IMG/VR virus record: IMGVR_UViG_3300042090_000765
Location: 1 to 24,056 of that record
DNA from: a virus
Direction: 5' to 3' (one strand)
DNA: 24,056 nt
The notes under the pieces: model-generated
The model's input: only the letters and a program-made list of their open reading frames with translations
The model's database searches: none
What the model was told of the DNA's origin: nothing
Shown here: in pieces, positions 11,852 to 20,086 of the stretch
Numbering within the stretch: position 1 is the stretch's first letter
How the letters are laid out: the number at the start of each line of letters is the position of its first letter
Position numbers and translations under genes: made by a program

Positions 11852-13554
11852 TGAACAAGCCGCTCACATTTTTAAGATGGAATTCAATTTTACTGTTGAA
11901 CGAGGCCCGCGCACAGCTTCCGACCTTCGGAAAGATGGCATTAAATTCGGCGCGATGGTTTTCGTCCAGAGTTTTACCGCGCTCCAATACGGCGCGGAAA
12001 ATGTACCATGGCGTTCGGAATTGGTACGAGGCTGGCTGGCCGCTATGGACAGGCGGCGCGGAATCATACCTGCCCTCATTGGTTCAGGACGCCCGCTGGG
12101 ACCAGAACTTTGTCACCCGGCGGGAAATGCTTCGCCGGATGCGCTACTGGTCGCAGAATTCGCCCATCATCGAATCCATCCTTTCCGTCGGCGAGCGATA
12201 TACTGTCGGCGCGGCGGGCCTGCATGTTTCCTTTTATCCCGATGATGATTTGTCGGAGGATGCGGATAATTCCTGGTATGAGCAAGCCGACCGTGTGGTT
12301 GCCGAATGGTTTCAGGATTGCGGCTGGAACGGCGAGACCATGGCCGAATTGCTGAAAATCGCCTATCGCGACCAGAAAGTTGACGGCGAAATCTTTGCCA
12401 TTAAAACGCGCAAAGCCGGCGCACTCAACCTTGTCAGCCGGACCATCCGCGTTCAAAAACCCTGCCTTCAGTTGATTGAGGCGCACCGGGTTGAATCGCC
12501 GTGGAACCAATTCGAGCAGGAGCAAAAAACACTCATTGACGGTGTGCAATATGAGGCGGTGAATCAGGACGGCAGGCAGATGTTGCGCAAGACCGGGTTC
12601 TGGATGCGTTCCGGGGCAAGCTCCTTTGAACAGAACGATTCATGGAAAATGGTTCCAATCGAACAATGCTGGCAGCTTCGGAATGTCCACCGCGTTGACC
12701 AGCCTCGAAGCGTTTCTGATTTTTACGCCGGGGAAGTGACCATCAACAAGCTCGAAGACCTTCTGGAAATCGAGATGAAGGCGGCGGCGGCGCAAAATGT
12801 CCGCGCCGTTGGCGTTGAAACCGCCAGCGGCCAATTCAGCAAGGCGACTGACCCGAAGATTGAGCTATTCAACCGGGCTCGAGGTCTGCCAACGCCGCCT
12901 CCGCAGGGGGATGAGGGGAAACGGTTTGAGGTTTTCCGCAAGGAAACAGGGGCTTACGTTTACGGACTGAAACTCGGCGAAAAAATCCATTTTGATTCCG
13001 GCAACCGGCCAAGCGAAGCAACGCTCAATCTCTGGGAATATCTGGTCGGGGCCATTTGCGCCGCCGCCCACGCACCGCGCTGCCTCGTGTTCCAAAAAAT
13101 CAGCGGCCAATCCGCCCGCAGCCAGGGCACGGAAGTCCGCGCCGAACTGGATGCCGCCGACGAATTTTACAAGGGGGATTTCCAGAAATGGAAAAACTTT
13201 TTGCGCGAGGCGGTCGTCTGGTTCATGGAATGGGCCATCAACAATGACCCACGGGTTGCCGACCCCCCCGGCGACTGGAAATTCTGCATCCATATCCAGC
13301 AGCCGGAAGCCTGCAACGTGGATATTGGCTACACCACGCAGGCGGACTGCATGAGGCTCGCGGCGGGGCTTTCGGATTACGACATGATTCTTGGCCGTCA
13401 GGGACTTTCCGCCATCAGCGTTTTCAAAAAACTGAAGCGGCAGCAGGCGTTCATGGAGAAGAACAATATCAAGGTCACGTTGCCGGCGCTATTGCCGGGA
13501 CAGATTGAACTTGAAGCGCCCAAGGAACCCGAAAAGGAACCGGCCAACGCATGA
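11845..13554 (+). CDS. Portal protein, lambda (gpB) family
   Basis: The protein has 569 residues, about the size of lambda gpB (family PF05136). The sequence SPIIESILSVGERYTVGAAG, the DGVQYEAVNQDG region, the WQLRNVHRVDQPRSVSD segment, and the helical AHAPRCLVFQKISGQSARS near residue 410-430 are characteristic of lambda-type portals. It forms the dodecameric DNA entry ring at one vertex of the capsid. Start is ATG 11845 or 11851; both overlap the upstream stop. Its stop overlaps the protease start as ATGA (13551). Confidence 0.9.
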   Translation: MVMNKPLTFLRWNSILLLNEARAQLPTFGKMALNSARWFSSRVLPRSNTARKMYHGVRNWYEAGWPLWTGGAESYLPSLVQDARWDQNFVTRREMLRRMRYWSQNSPIIESILSVGERYTVGAAGLHVSFYPDDDLSEDADNSWYEQADRVVAEWFQDCGWNGETMAELLKIAYRDQKVDGEIFAIKTRKAGALNLVSRTIRVQKPCLQLIEAHRVESPWNQFEQEQKTLIDGVQYEAVNQDGRQMLRKTGFWMRSGASSFEQNDSWKMVPIEQCWQLRNVHRVDQPRSVSDFYAGEVTINKLEDLLEIEMKAAAAQNVRAVGVETASGQFSKATDPKIELFNRARGLPTPPPQGDEGKRFEVFRKETGAYVYGLKLGEKIHFDSGNRPSEATLNLWEYLVGAICAAAHAPRCLVFQKISGQSARSQGTEVRAELDAADEFYKGDFQKWKNFLREAVVWFMEWAINNDPRVADPPGDWKFCIHIQQPEACNVDIGYTTQADCMRLAAGLSDYDMILGRQGLSAISVFKKLKRQQAFMEKNNIKVTLPALLPGQIELEAPKEPEKEPANA

Positions 13555-16133
13555 ACCGAAAACAAAAAATTAATTTCCTGAAGGCGCACGGCATTGACGT
13601 GCCGGAAAATTGCGATGATTCATGGCTTGCCCTGAATCTTTCCAAATTTGAAAACCGGATGGTCAATTTTAAGGGGGGCCACATCAACGTCCTCTTCGAC
13701 AAAAAGGATGAATCACCCGTCGAAGTGATGATTTATGAGGACATCGGCGCAGACCCTTGGGGAATGTCGGATGGATTCACTGCCAAGGATTTTGTCGATG
13801 CGCTCAAGGACATTCCAAAAACGCGGGCGCTGGACCTGCGAATCAATTCCGCAGGCGGCCAGGTCTGGGAAGGGCTGGCCATCAAGACGCATCTCGACGA
13901 ATGGAAGGGCAAAAAAACCGCTTCAATCGACGGCATGGCCGCTTCCGTCGCCTCGTGGCTGCCGATGGCTGTCGATGAAATCCGTGCGCCACGCCATGCT
14001 CAGATGTTCATCCACGATGCTTGGGGAATGTGCATGGGCAATGCGCAGGACATGCGCAGTCAGGCGGATGACCTGGAAAAGACCTCCGACCAGATTGCCC
14101 AGATGTACGCGTCCAAGGCCGGCGGCAGCGTCAGCGAATGGCGCGACCGGATGAAGGAAAACTCCCTATTCACCGCCGAGGAAGCGAATAAACTGGGATT
14201 GATAGACCGGCTGACCGACGAGGAACCTGTCCAGAATTTCACGGCATTGCAGATTCGAAACATGAAGTCGAAGCTGGCGATGCTCAACTCAATAAAACAT
14301 CCCGCTCCAACGGGCGGACAAAACGCAAAAACACAAAACCAAATGAAACGAAAAGAAAAAATTGCCCTGCTTAACCGCTGGGGGGTTTCCGTCTCGAAAA
14401 ATGCGACCGACGCTTTCATCGACCTGCAACTGGCGCGGGTGAAAAACTCCCTGCCCAAAAACACCGCCAAATTCAAGAACGGCAAGGATGGGGAACACAC
14501 CGACGATTGCGATTGCGCCGATTGCAGCATGAAAAACGCCCCGGAACCCGATGCCGAAGCCCCAGATCCTGACAAGGACGAGGGTGCGGGCCGCAGTGAC
14601 GAAGGCGAACTCTGGAAGCAGGCCACCAAGAATTCCGCGAAGGCTTTGGAAACCGCCAACGCCATAGTGAACAAATTCCGCAAGGATGCCATCCAGACGG
14701 CTCTGGACAAATACGTCACCGAAGGCCGAATCCCGGCCAATTCCATCGGCGGCGAAGATGGCTGGCTCAATGAGGCGCTACTCGCCGAAGACGGAAAGGA
14801 CGGAACAAATACCATCCTAAACAAGCTGGCCAAGCTCCCCCCTTCGTTACCCGGCATCGCACCTCTGAATATCGAGGTTGGCGAATCTGATTCCATTGAA
14901 GACCTGGACCGCAATGTCCAGTCTTTGATGAATCCAGCGAATTATTTTTCACGCAACGGCACGGCTGCGGAAAGCCAATTGGACCGCATGACCATCGGCC
15001 AGAATTCGAAGCGGGTTTCGCAGCTTATCAACCGGCTCAAACAGTACGACCCGAAGAACACCGTGAACGGGCTGCCGGAACTCACCGGCCCGCTGCGTCA
15101 GGCATACGACAAATTTGTTGTTTCGCCGCGCAACGCCAACACGATGTCAACCGGACTGCTGCGCCAAGTCATTCTTTCTGAAGTGATGCGGGCTTTCCGC
15201 CGCCAGTTCACGAGCCTGACCTATTTCGCACACAACTTTGGCAACATTCCGCTTGAAGGTACTGACATTGTTCAGGTGCCATACTATCCCCTGGACACCA
15301 TCGCATCGACGGAATTCAACTATGCGAATGGCTACGTCATCAACCCCGCCGCGCAAACGCTTTCCAAGAGCGTCACCGTCGGCGGCATCGCCAACGGAGT
15401 CGCCTCGGCGGGAAGCGGACGCAAATACAAGGCTCTGGCTTTCACGGCCTATGAAGTTCGCCGTCAGCCGTGGCTGGACATTCAAAAGCTCTCCGTGATG
15501 GCCGGGGAACAACTGGCCATCGACGTTCGAGCCGACATCATTGGCACGCAGATTTGCGCCGCGAATTTCGGCAATGCAATCTGGACGGGCGGCGCGGGCG
15601 GTTTTGACCACACCGTGCTTGGCAACGTGCTCATGCTGGCGGCCATCAACGCCTACTGGCCTTTGCAAGGCCGCAATGTAGTGGTTGCACCAGCCTATTT
15701 CAGCAACCTTGCCATTGACCCAGGACTGTATCCCTACCTGTACAGCGGTTCGACGGACATCCTCAACAAGGGCGTCATTCAGGACAAATACGGTTTTGAA
15801 AACATCCTGCACGACCCGATTTTGCCGGTGGCAAACTACATTCAGGGCGGCTCGGGCAACCAGGTCAACGGGCTTGACCCGTATCTTGCCGGCTATATGT
15901 GCTGGCCCTCTGCCGTGCTCATTGCGACGGCTCCCATCATGCCGCCTCCCGGCGTGCTCAAAAAGTTGGTTGCCTACGAGCAAATCACCGACGACCAGAC
16001 CAATCTGGCCTTCACCTATCAATTCTTCGGGGACGAGACGAAGAACCGGGACAACGAAATCATCGAATGCACCTACGGTTCGGGGCCGGGTGAATTGAAG
16101 GCGCTGTTCCGGCTGACGAGCCAGGGCGTGTAA
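13551..16133 (+). CDS. Head maturation protease joined in frame to scaffold and major capsid protein
   Basis: The protein has 860 residues in one frame. Residues 45-230 form a ClpP-like S14-type protease: RINSAGG oxyanion loop (98-104), Ser132 in GMAAS as nucleophile, His155 in FIHDAWG, and an acidic residue near 175-180. Residues 265-430 are a charged scaffold-like segment with a Cys-rich stretch (DDCDCADC) and Pro/Glu-rich linker. Residues about 460-860 are the major capsid protein (LRQVILSEVMRAFRRQF; AYEVRRQPWLD). Phages usually encode protease, scaffold and capsid separately, or lambda-like as a nested gene. An internal ATG at 14343 has the same A-rich leader as other genes and could start the scaffold-capsid product alone. 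The N terminus repeats at residue 265. Confidence 0.88.
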   Translation: MNRKQKINFLKAHGIDVPENCDDSWLALNLSKFENRMVNFKGGHINVLFDKKDESPVEVMIYEDIGADPWGMSDGFTAKDFVDALKDIPKTRALDLRINSAGGQVWEGLAIKTHLDEWKGKKTASIDGMAASVASWLPMAVDEIRAPRHAQMFIHDAWGMCMGNAQDMRSQADDLEKTSDQIAQMYASKAGGSVSEWRDRMKENSLFTAEEANKLGLIDRLTDEEPVQNFTALQIRNMKSKLAMLNSIKHPAPTGGQNAKTQNQMKRKEKIALLNRWGVSVSKNATDAFIDLQLARVKNSLPKNTAKFKNGKDGEHTDDCDCADCSMKNAPEPDAEAPDPDKDEGAGRSDEGELWKQATKNSAKALETANAIVNKFRKDAIQTALDKYVTEGRIPANSIGGEDGWLNEALLAEDGKDGTNTILNKLAKLPPSLPGIAPLNIEVGESDSIEDLDRNVQSLMNPANYFSRNGTAAESQLDRMTIGQNSKRVSQLINRLKQYDPKNTVNGLPELTGPLRQAYDKFVVSPRNANTMSTGLLRQVILSEVMRAFRRQFTSLTYFAHNFGNIPLEGTDIVQVPYYPLDTIASTEFNYANGYVINPAAQTLSKSVTVGGIANGVASAGSGRKYKALAFTAYEVRRQPWLDIQKLSVMAGEQLAIDVRADIIGTQICAANFGNAIWTGGAGGFDHTVLGNVLMLAAINAYWPLQGRNVVVAPAYFSNLAIDPGLYPYLYSGSTDILNKGVIQDKYGFENILHDPILPVANYIQGGSGNQVNGLDPYLAGYMCWPSAVLIATAPIMPPPGVLKKLVAYEQITDDQTNLAFTYQFFGDETKNRDNEIIECTYGSGPGELKALFRLTSQGV
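14343..16133 (+). CDS. Possible nested scaffold-capsid product from an internal start
   Basis: An in-frame ATG (residue 265 of the fused protein) opens MKRKEKIALLNRWGVSV, which resembles the first residues of the whole gene (MNRKQKINFLKAHGIDV). The upstream ACACAAAACCAA is very close to the ACACAAAACT leader before the 22655 gene. Internal initiation would give a 596-residue scaffold-capsid protein, like the nested Nu3 scaffold in lambda gene C. This rests on start context and the N-terminal similarity only. Confidence 0.5.
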   Translation: MKRKEKIALLNRWGVSVSKNATDAFIDLQLARVKNSLPKNTAKFKNGKDGEHTDDCDCADCSMKNAPEPDAEAPDPDKDEGAGRSDEGELWKQATKNSAKALETANAIVNKFRKDAIQTALDKYVTEGRIPANSIGGEDGWLNEALLAEDGKDGTNTILNKLAKLPPSLPGIAPLNIEVGESDSIEDLDRNVQSLMNPANYFSRNGTAAESQLDRMTIGQNSKRVSQLINRLKQYDPKNTVNGLPELTGPLRQAYDKFVVSPRNANTMSTGLLRQVILSEVMRAFRRQFTSLTYFAHNFGNIPLEGTDIVQVPYYPLDTIASTEFNYANGYVINPAAQTLSKSVTVGGIANGVASAGSGRKYKALAFTAYEVRRQPWLDIQKLSVMAGEQLAIDVRADIIGTQICAANFGNAIWTGGAGGFDHTVLGNVLMLAAINAYWPLQGRNVVVAPAYFSNLAIDPGLYPYLYSGSTDILNKGVIQDKYGFENILHDPILPVANYIQGGSGNQVNGLDPYLAGYMCWPSAVLIATAPIMPPPGVLKKLVAYEQITDDQTNLAFTYQFFGDETKNRDNEIIECTYGSGPGELKALFRLTSQGV

Positions 16134-16146
16134 ACCACATGACCGC

Positions 16147-16181
16147 GCCCGGCGCAGCCGAATAGAATCGGAGCGCCGGGC
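16147..16181 (+). terminator. Strong hairpin after the capsid gene
   Basis: GCCCGGCGC (16147-16155) and GCGCCGGGC (16173-16181) form a 9-bp GC stem, extended inside by CCGA (16158-16161) with TCGG (16168-16171). It is not followed by a T run, so it is a weak terminator at best; it may instead protect the abundant capsid mRNA. Confidence 0.4.
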
Positions 16182-16199
16182 CGGAAAACTTTCAACTTT

Positions 16200-16844
16200 A
16201 TGAGCGAAAACATTCTAATCGGGAAAAGCCGGAAAACCGGCAAATGGGAAATTCTGGTTGACCCCGGCGAAACGTATGATACGCATCTTCGGGCCTACCA
16301 GAAAATATCCCGCAATCTGCCGGTCAACGATGATTATTCCAAGGTGCTTCTGGGGCGGGTGCAAAACACATCTGCTCCCCTCACACTCATAACCGCCGAA
16401 GAAAAATCGGCGCGGGATGAACAGCTTGCGGCAACGGTTCAGGTTGCTTCAAATGCCGGCAAGGACGCCGAAGGGCGGCAGGCCAGAATTGCAGCGGAAA
16501 CCGAATCAAAGGCGCAGGCAATCAAGTCGAAAACAATTGACGAGAAAAACGCGATCATCAACCGCATACGCCGCGCCACGGGCCAGCCTGCGTGGGATGT
16601 CACGCAAACCGAGACGGATGAAGACGCGCTGCGCGAACGGCTTTCCAAAGCTGTCACGCCAGCGCCAGCGCCAGCGAAACCTGCCGAACCCGGCAAGACC
16701 AAGGAAGAATTGCTCGCCGAAAAGAATGCGCTGGTCAATTCCACCAAGGCGCAGGCTGAAGAACTCCTGGCTGGGCAAGAAAAGGCCCAAGCCGAAAAAT
16801 CCCAAAGAATTGAATCTCAAAAAACACCGGACAAACAAAACTAA
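16200..16844 (+). CDS. Coiled-coil structural protein, FI-like position
   Basis: The protein has 214 residues. The first 65 residues are a small mixed domain (ILIGKSRKTGKWEILVDPGE), and the remainder is Lys/Glu/Ala-rich helix with a Pro-Ala linker (PAPAPAKPAEPGK) near residue 155. It lies directly after the capsid gene, as lambda FI does, and FI is also an elongated helical packaging-assist protein, but I see no sequence match. Start ATG follows CTTTCAACTTT with no Shine-Dalgarno. Confidence 0.6.
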   Translation: MSENILIGKSRKTGKWEILVDPGETYDTHLRAYQKISRNLPVNDDYSKVLLGRVQNTSAPLTLITAEEKSARDEQLAATVQVASNAGKDAEGRQARIAAETESKAQAIKSKTIDEKNAIINRIRRATGQPAWDVTQTETDEDALRERLSKAVTPAPAPAKPAEPGKTKEELLAEKNALVNSTKAQAEELLAGQEKAQAEKSQRIESQKTPDKQN

Positions 16845-16881
16845 TTTAACCAAAAACCATAACAATCAAATCCAAATCAAA

Positions 16882-17487
16882 ATGAAAAAATTATTGCTTC
16901 TCTTTGCTGGCCTGTCGCTCGCCATCACCGCCCCCGCGCTGCCTTACAATCAATTGATTAACGGCGTGCCTGGAACCAACACGGCGGCGATTCTGGCCAA
17001 CGGGCTGACCAATATCGTCGGCTCATACCTGACTCAATCCACCAACGCATTCAATTTGTCCGCAACGGTCGGGACGTTCGCAAATACCAATCAACTCCCC
17101 GCGCTGCCAATCATTCCTTGCGGCGGCGGCGTGATGGGAACATCCGGGACCACCTATTCAGGTCCGGGCTATCCCTACACACTCTATGGCCCGTTCCGGC
17201 AGCTTGAACTCGGGGCGACATTCAACCTTACCTCGTCCAATCTTGTCGGCATTAACGGCATTGTCCTGCGCTTCGCAGCGACGTTGGACGGGACATACTG
17301 GCAATCGAATTGGTTCATCTGGCCGATTACAAACAATGCCGGTGCAAGCCTATCCCAAAGCTGGACAATGACGAATGTGGACACATTCGGCGTCCAGGGT
17401 TTGGCGTTGCAGGAGGTGGACAACTTGTTGACCAATGGACTTGCAACCAACTTGGTTCTTGAGGTTGCTGGCAAGCCGGGATTGTAA
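16882..17487 (+). CDS. Exported protein, Asn/Thr-rich, possibly virion-associated
   Basis: The protein has 201 residues from the ATG at 16882. It has a clear Sec signal peptide (MKKLLLLFAGLSLAITAPAL). The mature part is Thr/Asn/Ser/Gly-rich (TNTAAILANGLTNIVGSYL; FNLTSSNLVGINGIV) and beta-rich, with aromatic YPYTLYGP and WQSNWFIWP. I infer a beta-sandwich surface protein. A signal peptide is unusual for a head protein: it may decorate the particle after host export, or act on the host envelope. A longer frame from 16417 is not used because it overlaps the 16200 gene and the signal starts at 16882. A-rich leader precedes it. Confidence 0.7.
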   Translation: MKKLLLLFAGLSLAITAPALPYNQLINGVPGTNTAAILANGLTNIVGSYLTQSTNAFNLSATVGTFANTNQLPALPIIPCGGGVMGTSGTTYSGPGYPYTLYGPFRQLELGATFNLTSSNLVGINGIVLRFAATLDGTYWQSNWFIWPITNNAGASLSQSWTMTNVDTFGVQGLALQEVDNLLTNGLATNLVLEVAGKPGL

Positions 17488-17489
17488 TC

Positions 17490-17963
17490 ATGAGAAAGAT
17501 AATTGCAGCAATTCTGTTCATCGTCTGTGTTTCGTTTCTGATTCTGCGGGCACAGGTGACAACCAACGCCACATTCAACCCGCTTTCAAATTTCATAGCC
17601 ACATTTGGTTTTGCGCCCGTGGCATCAACCAATGGAATTGAAATCGGATGCACTTCGTCCAATTCGGTTTTCACGGGAGTTTTTACAAACTCCTGCGCAC
17701 TGAACGAAACCACAAACGAATTAGTGACCGGCAAATTTGTCCTGCTTCCAAACTCACGGTCCACTGTGACCGTGACCGTTTCGGCCACGACCAGCAGCAA
17801 TTCCGGCCTGACTTACAGCAATTCGGTCACTGGCCAGATTCGCAATTACACGGTGGGACCAACGGCGGGAACAAACACAATCACCATTGTCTGTAATCCT
17901 AATTCCCTAGTCGCGGTCACAAATGCGACGGTGGTCCAAAACACATCCGAAATTCAGTTTTGA
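17490..17963 (+). CDS. Exported or membrane-anchored Asn/Ser/Thr-rich protein
   Basis: The protein has 157 residues. An N-terminal hydrophobic segment (MRKIIAAILFIVCVSFLIL) functions as signal or anchor. The rest is Asn/Thr/Ser/Val-rich beta sequence (STVTVTVSATTSSNSGLTY) resembling an Ig-like or decoration fold by composition. It begins two bases after the previous exported gene and ends just before the connector gene, so both exported genes sit inside the head operon. Function unknown. Confidence 0.68.
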   Translation: MRKIIAAILFIVCVSFLILRAQVTTNATFNPLSNFIATFGFAPVASTNGIEIGCTSSNSVFTGVFTNSCALNETTNELVTGKFVLLPNSRSTVTVTVSATTSSNSGLTYSNSVTGQIRNYTVGPTAGTNTITIVCNPNSLVAVTNATVVQNTSEIQF

Positions 17964-18311
17964 ATGCCAAGCCTGAGCGACACACTGTTGAACGACGGAT
18001 TGATTCCGCTGGTGGAACAGGTCCATGGGGAACAAATAAAGGTTCTCACCGGACTCAGCGCCGGGAAATTGTTCACGGGCGTCATTGAAATTGAACAGGA
18101 TGTCCAATTCGAAACCGAACTGGACAATGACCCGCGTGGCAAGCGCATGGTGCGGTTCACCAACCGGCCCGGCAATGTGCCTCAGCTCGTAAAGCTGGAC
18201 AGGATTCAAACCAGCGACGGGAAACAGTTCGCAGTCGTCAGGCAGCCCGACACGAGCTACCTGACGGTTGATTATGAAATCGTGCAAATCGACCTAAAAA
18301 ACGACACATGA
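17964..18311 (+). CDS. Putative head-tail connector (FII-like by position and size)
   Basis: The protein has 115 residues, close to lambda FII in length and placed in the equivalent slot between capsid-associated genes and tail-completion genes. The sequence alternates strands (KLFTGVIEIEQDVQFETEL; YLTVDYEIVQIDL) as in small beta-barrel connector proteins. The assignment is by context, not clear motifs. The ATG follows the previous TGA directly, and its stop overlaps the next ATG as ATGA (18308). Confidence 0.55.
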   Translation: MPSLSDTLLNDGLIPLVEQVHGEQIKVLTGLSAGKLFTGVIEIEQDVQFETELDNDPRGKRMVRFTNRPGNVPQLVKLDRIQTSDGKQFAVVRQPDTSYLTVDYEIVQIDLKNDT

Positions 18312-18616
18312 AAAGATTACAAATATACAAATCTGCCAGCGACTTCGCTTATGCAACGCTGGCCTTAACCGACCCGCTGGAAATCTCGCAGAAATCCGAC
18401 GCTCAATTCGTGGCCGAAAAGTTCGACCCGGAGGACTATCCCTATTGGAAGCAGACCTTTTCCAATTCGCGCCAGACATTTCTGGCGCTGAACAATCAGC
18501 CCGCCCAGAGCACAATCAATGCGTCGCAGGCGGCTGCAATTGCCGCCCGCACGGAAGCCGCCAAAGCTCCGGCCACTGCGACAAATCCACCAACACCAGC
18601 CGCCAATGCCGCCTAA
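18308..18616 (+). CDS. Small Ala/Thr-rich hypothetical protein
   Basis: The protein has 102 residues. The N-terminal half is a folded-looking domain (LQIYKSASDFAYATLALTD; EDYPYWKQTFSNSRQ) and the C-terminal end is an Ala/Thr/Pro low-complexity tail (KAPATATNPPTPAANAA). It is translationally coupled on both sides: ATGA with the connector gene and TAATG with the next gene. No family is recognised; probably a minor virion or assembly protein. Confidence 0.6.
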   Translation: MKRLQIYKSASDFAYATLALTDPLEISQKSDAQFVAEKFDPEDYPYWKQTFSNSRQTFLALNNQPAQSTINASQAAAIAARTEAAKAPATATNPPTPAANAA

Positions 18617-19458
18617 TGGTCAAAGTCGCCACAGTTGACACCAGCGGATTGCAATTCCTTTTACGGGGATTGCAAAACGCTTTAATCGGCTCTGGTGGCG
18701 ATGTTTCGCATATAGTCCGCGACGAATCAAAATTGCTGGCGGTGGAAATATCGAAGCGGGTCGGTCCACGGGACAGGGCCAAGACAGGTGAGCGCATAGA
18801 TAAATCCGTCCGCTCCCGTTTTGCCGAACTTGGCGAAGAACAGAACAATTTCGAAGACAACCCCGGCAAGGAGGGACATGCGTTCGTCAAATGGTATCGC
18901 TGCGACGAAAACTTCCTTTTCGGCGTTGCGCGAGACTTGGACATGCGCCACGGAGACCCGGAGACATTGGCTAAGGCTTACTTTGATTCTAAAACAGTCC
19001 AAGGGAGAATGCGGTTGATTTTTTCGTTCCATCATCCGCGCCAAAAACAGCGCGTGGCCATCACGATGAAGATACTGACCAGCAAGGCCGTTTTGCGTCA
19101 GACGGTTGCGGTTGTTAAAAAAGGCATCGGGCGGCTTAAGGCTTCCTGGTTTGCCACGGCAAAAAAGATTGATCCATCATTGGTCGGGCCGGAATGGGTT
19201 GAACGCCACCTTAAAAACAACACCACGCCGAGGGCAATCACCGAGCTTGGAGGGTTGCAGAATAACGAATCCCCAAGCGTCGAATTTGGCAGCAAGGCCG
19301 CCGGGGCGGCAAAGTTCTCCCGCGTTACTGAATTTGCCGTCAAGGTGCGCAAGGAAAAAGTGAAGGCAAGGCTGGCCCTTGTTCTTTCTGGATATTCACG
19401 GGACGTTGCCAGAGGCATCCGTGTCCAGCGCCACGCGAAAGACCATGCCAACGATTGA
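18616..19458 (+). CDS. Putative tail-completion protein (Z/gp10-like context)
   Basis: The protein has 280 residues from the ATG at 18616, which shares its A with the previous TAA; a longer frame from 18445 overlaps that gene and is not used. VSHIVRDESKLLAVEISKRVGPRDRAKTGERIDK is like the opening of tail-completion proteins, where basic helices abut a Gly-Pro motif. The remainder is Lys/Arg-rich with strands. Position after the connector supports a role joining head and tail. No specific motif proves it. Confidence 0.55.
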   Translation: MVKVATVDTSGLQFLLRGLQNALIGSGGDVSHIVRDESKLLAVEISKRVGPRDRAKTGERIDKSVRSRFAELGEEQNNFEDNPGKEGHAFVKWYRCDENFLFGVARDLDMRHGDPETLAKAYFDSKTVQGRMRLIFSFHHPRQKQRVAITMKILTSKAVLRQTVAVVKKGIGRLKASWFATAKKIDPSLVGPEWVERHLKNNTTPRAITELGGLQNNESPSVEFGSKAAGAAKFSRVTEFAVKVRKEKVKARLALVLSGYSRDVARGIRVQRHAKDHAND

Positions 19459-20086
19459 ACAATTATTGGATTTGCGTCCGGTCATTGAGGAAGACTTTCG
19501 CAACGCCTTCATCGCGCAGGACATCAACGCCTTTACTCGCCAGAATGCTCCGGCGAATTTCCGGTTGCAGCGGCCTCGGGTCGAAATCAAGGCAAAAATC
19601 GGCGCGGCGACAGGGCATCGCTTCGTGTGTCCAGATGGCGGATTGCGCTATGACGTTTGGATGTTTTCGCTGGCTATTATGTGCGTCACAACGCCGCAAA
19701 ATGGCGACAGCGCAGAAAACCTTCAGCAGAACCAATATGTCGCCAATGTCCGGCAACTGACATCCATTCTGGCCCAAGGTTCATGGGGCGATGAAATTAA
19801 TTTCCCAAATCATTACATTGCCGAACCGCTGAAGGACATGGGCACGGACGAAAACCTTAAAACGGACGATAATATTGAGTATTCGGTTTTATCGTTCGAC
19901 GGAAAAATCGCAGTCCGCCAGGAAGTCTGGCCCGCTGGCGGGCTTACGCCGGGGGGGATCCAGCCCGTTCTTCCTCCCGTGCCGGCGCAATTGCCAGGAT
20001 ATGGATTCATCACTCTGATCGACAGCGTGACGGGGAAGCCGGTCATTGTGACGGTTGCAAATAATGTCCTGACAACGAATCAATGA
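19445..20086 (+). CDS. Putative tail terminator-like protein (U-like context)
   Basis: The protein has 213 residues from the ATG at 19445, overlapping the previous gene by 14 bp. The body (RPRVEIKAKIGAATGHRFV; YDVWMFSLAIMCVTTPQNGD) is beta-rich, followed by a Pro/Gly linker (GGLTPGGIQPVLPPVPAQLP) and a short strand domain. In lambda order this slot holds gpU. Size and layout are compatible with tail terminators, but assignment is by synteny. Confidence 0.5.
   Translation: MPTIEQLLDLRPVIEEDFRNAFIAQDINAFTRQNAPANFRLQRPRVEIKAKIGAATGHRFVCPDGGLRYDVWMFSLAIMCVTTPQNGDSAENLQQNQYVANVRQLTSILAQGSWGDEINFPNHYIAEPLKDMGTDENLKTDDNIEYSVLSFDGKIAVRQEVWPAGGLTPGGIQPVLPPVPAQLPGYGFITLIDSVTGKPVIVTVANNVLTTNQ

Noticed and set aside
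14060-14914. Minus-strand 284-residue frame opposite the scaffold part
   Set aside because: Shadow of the charged, repetitive scaffold segment; no motif and no start context.
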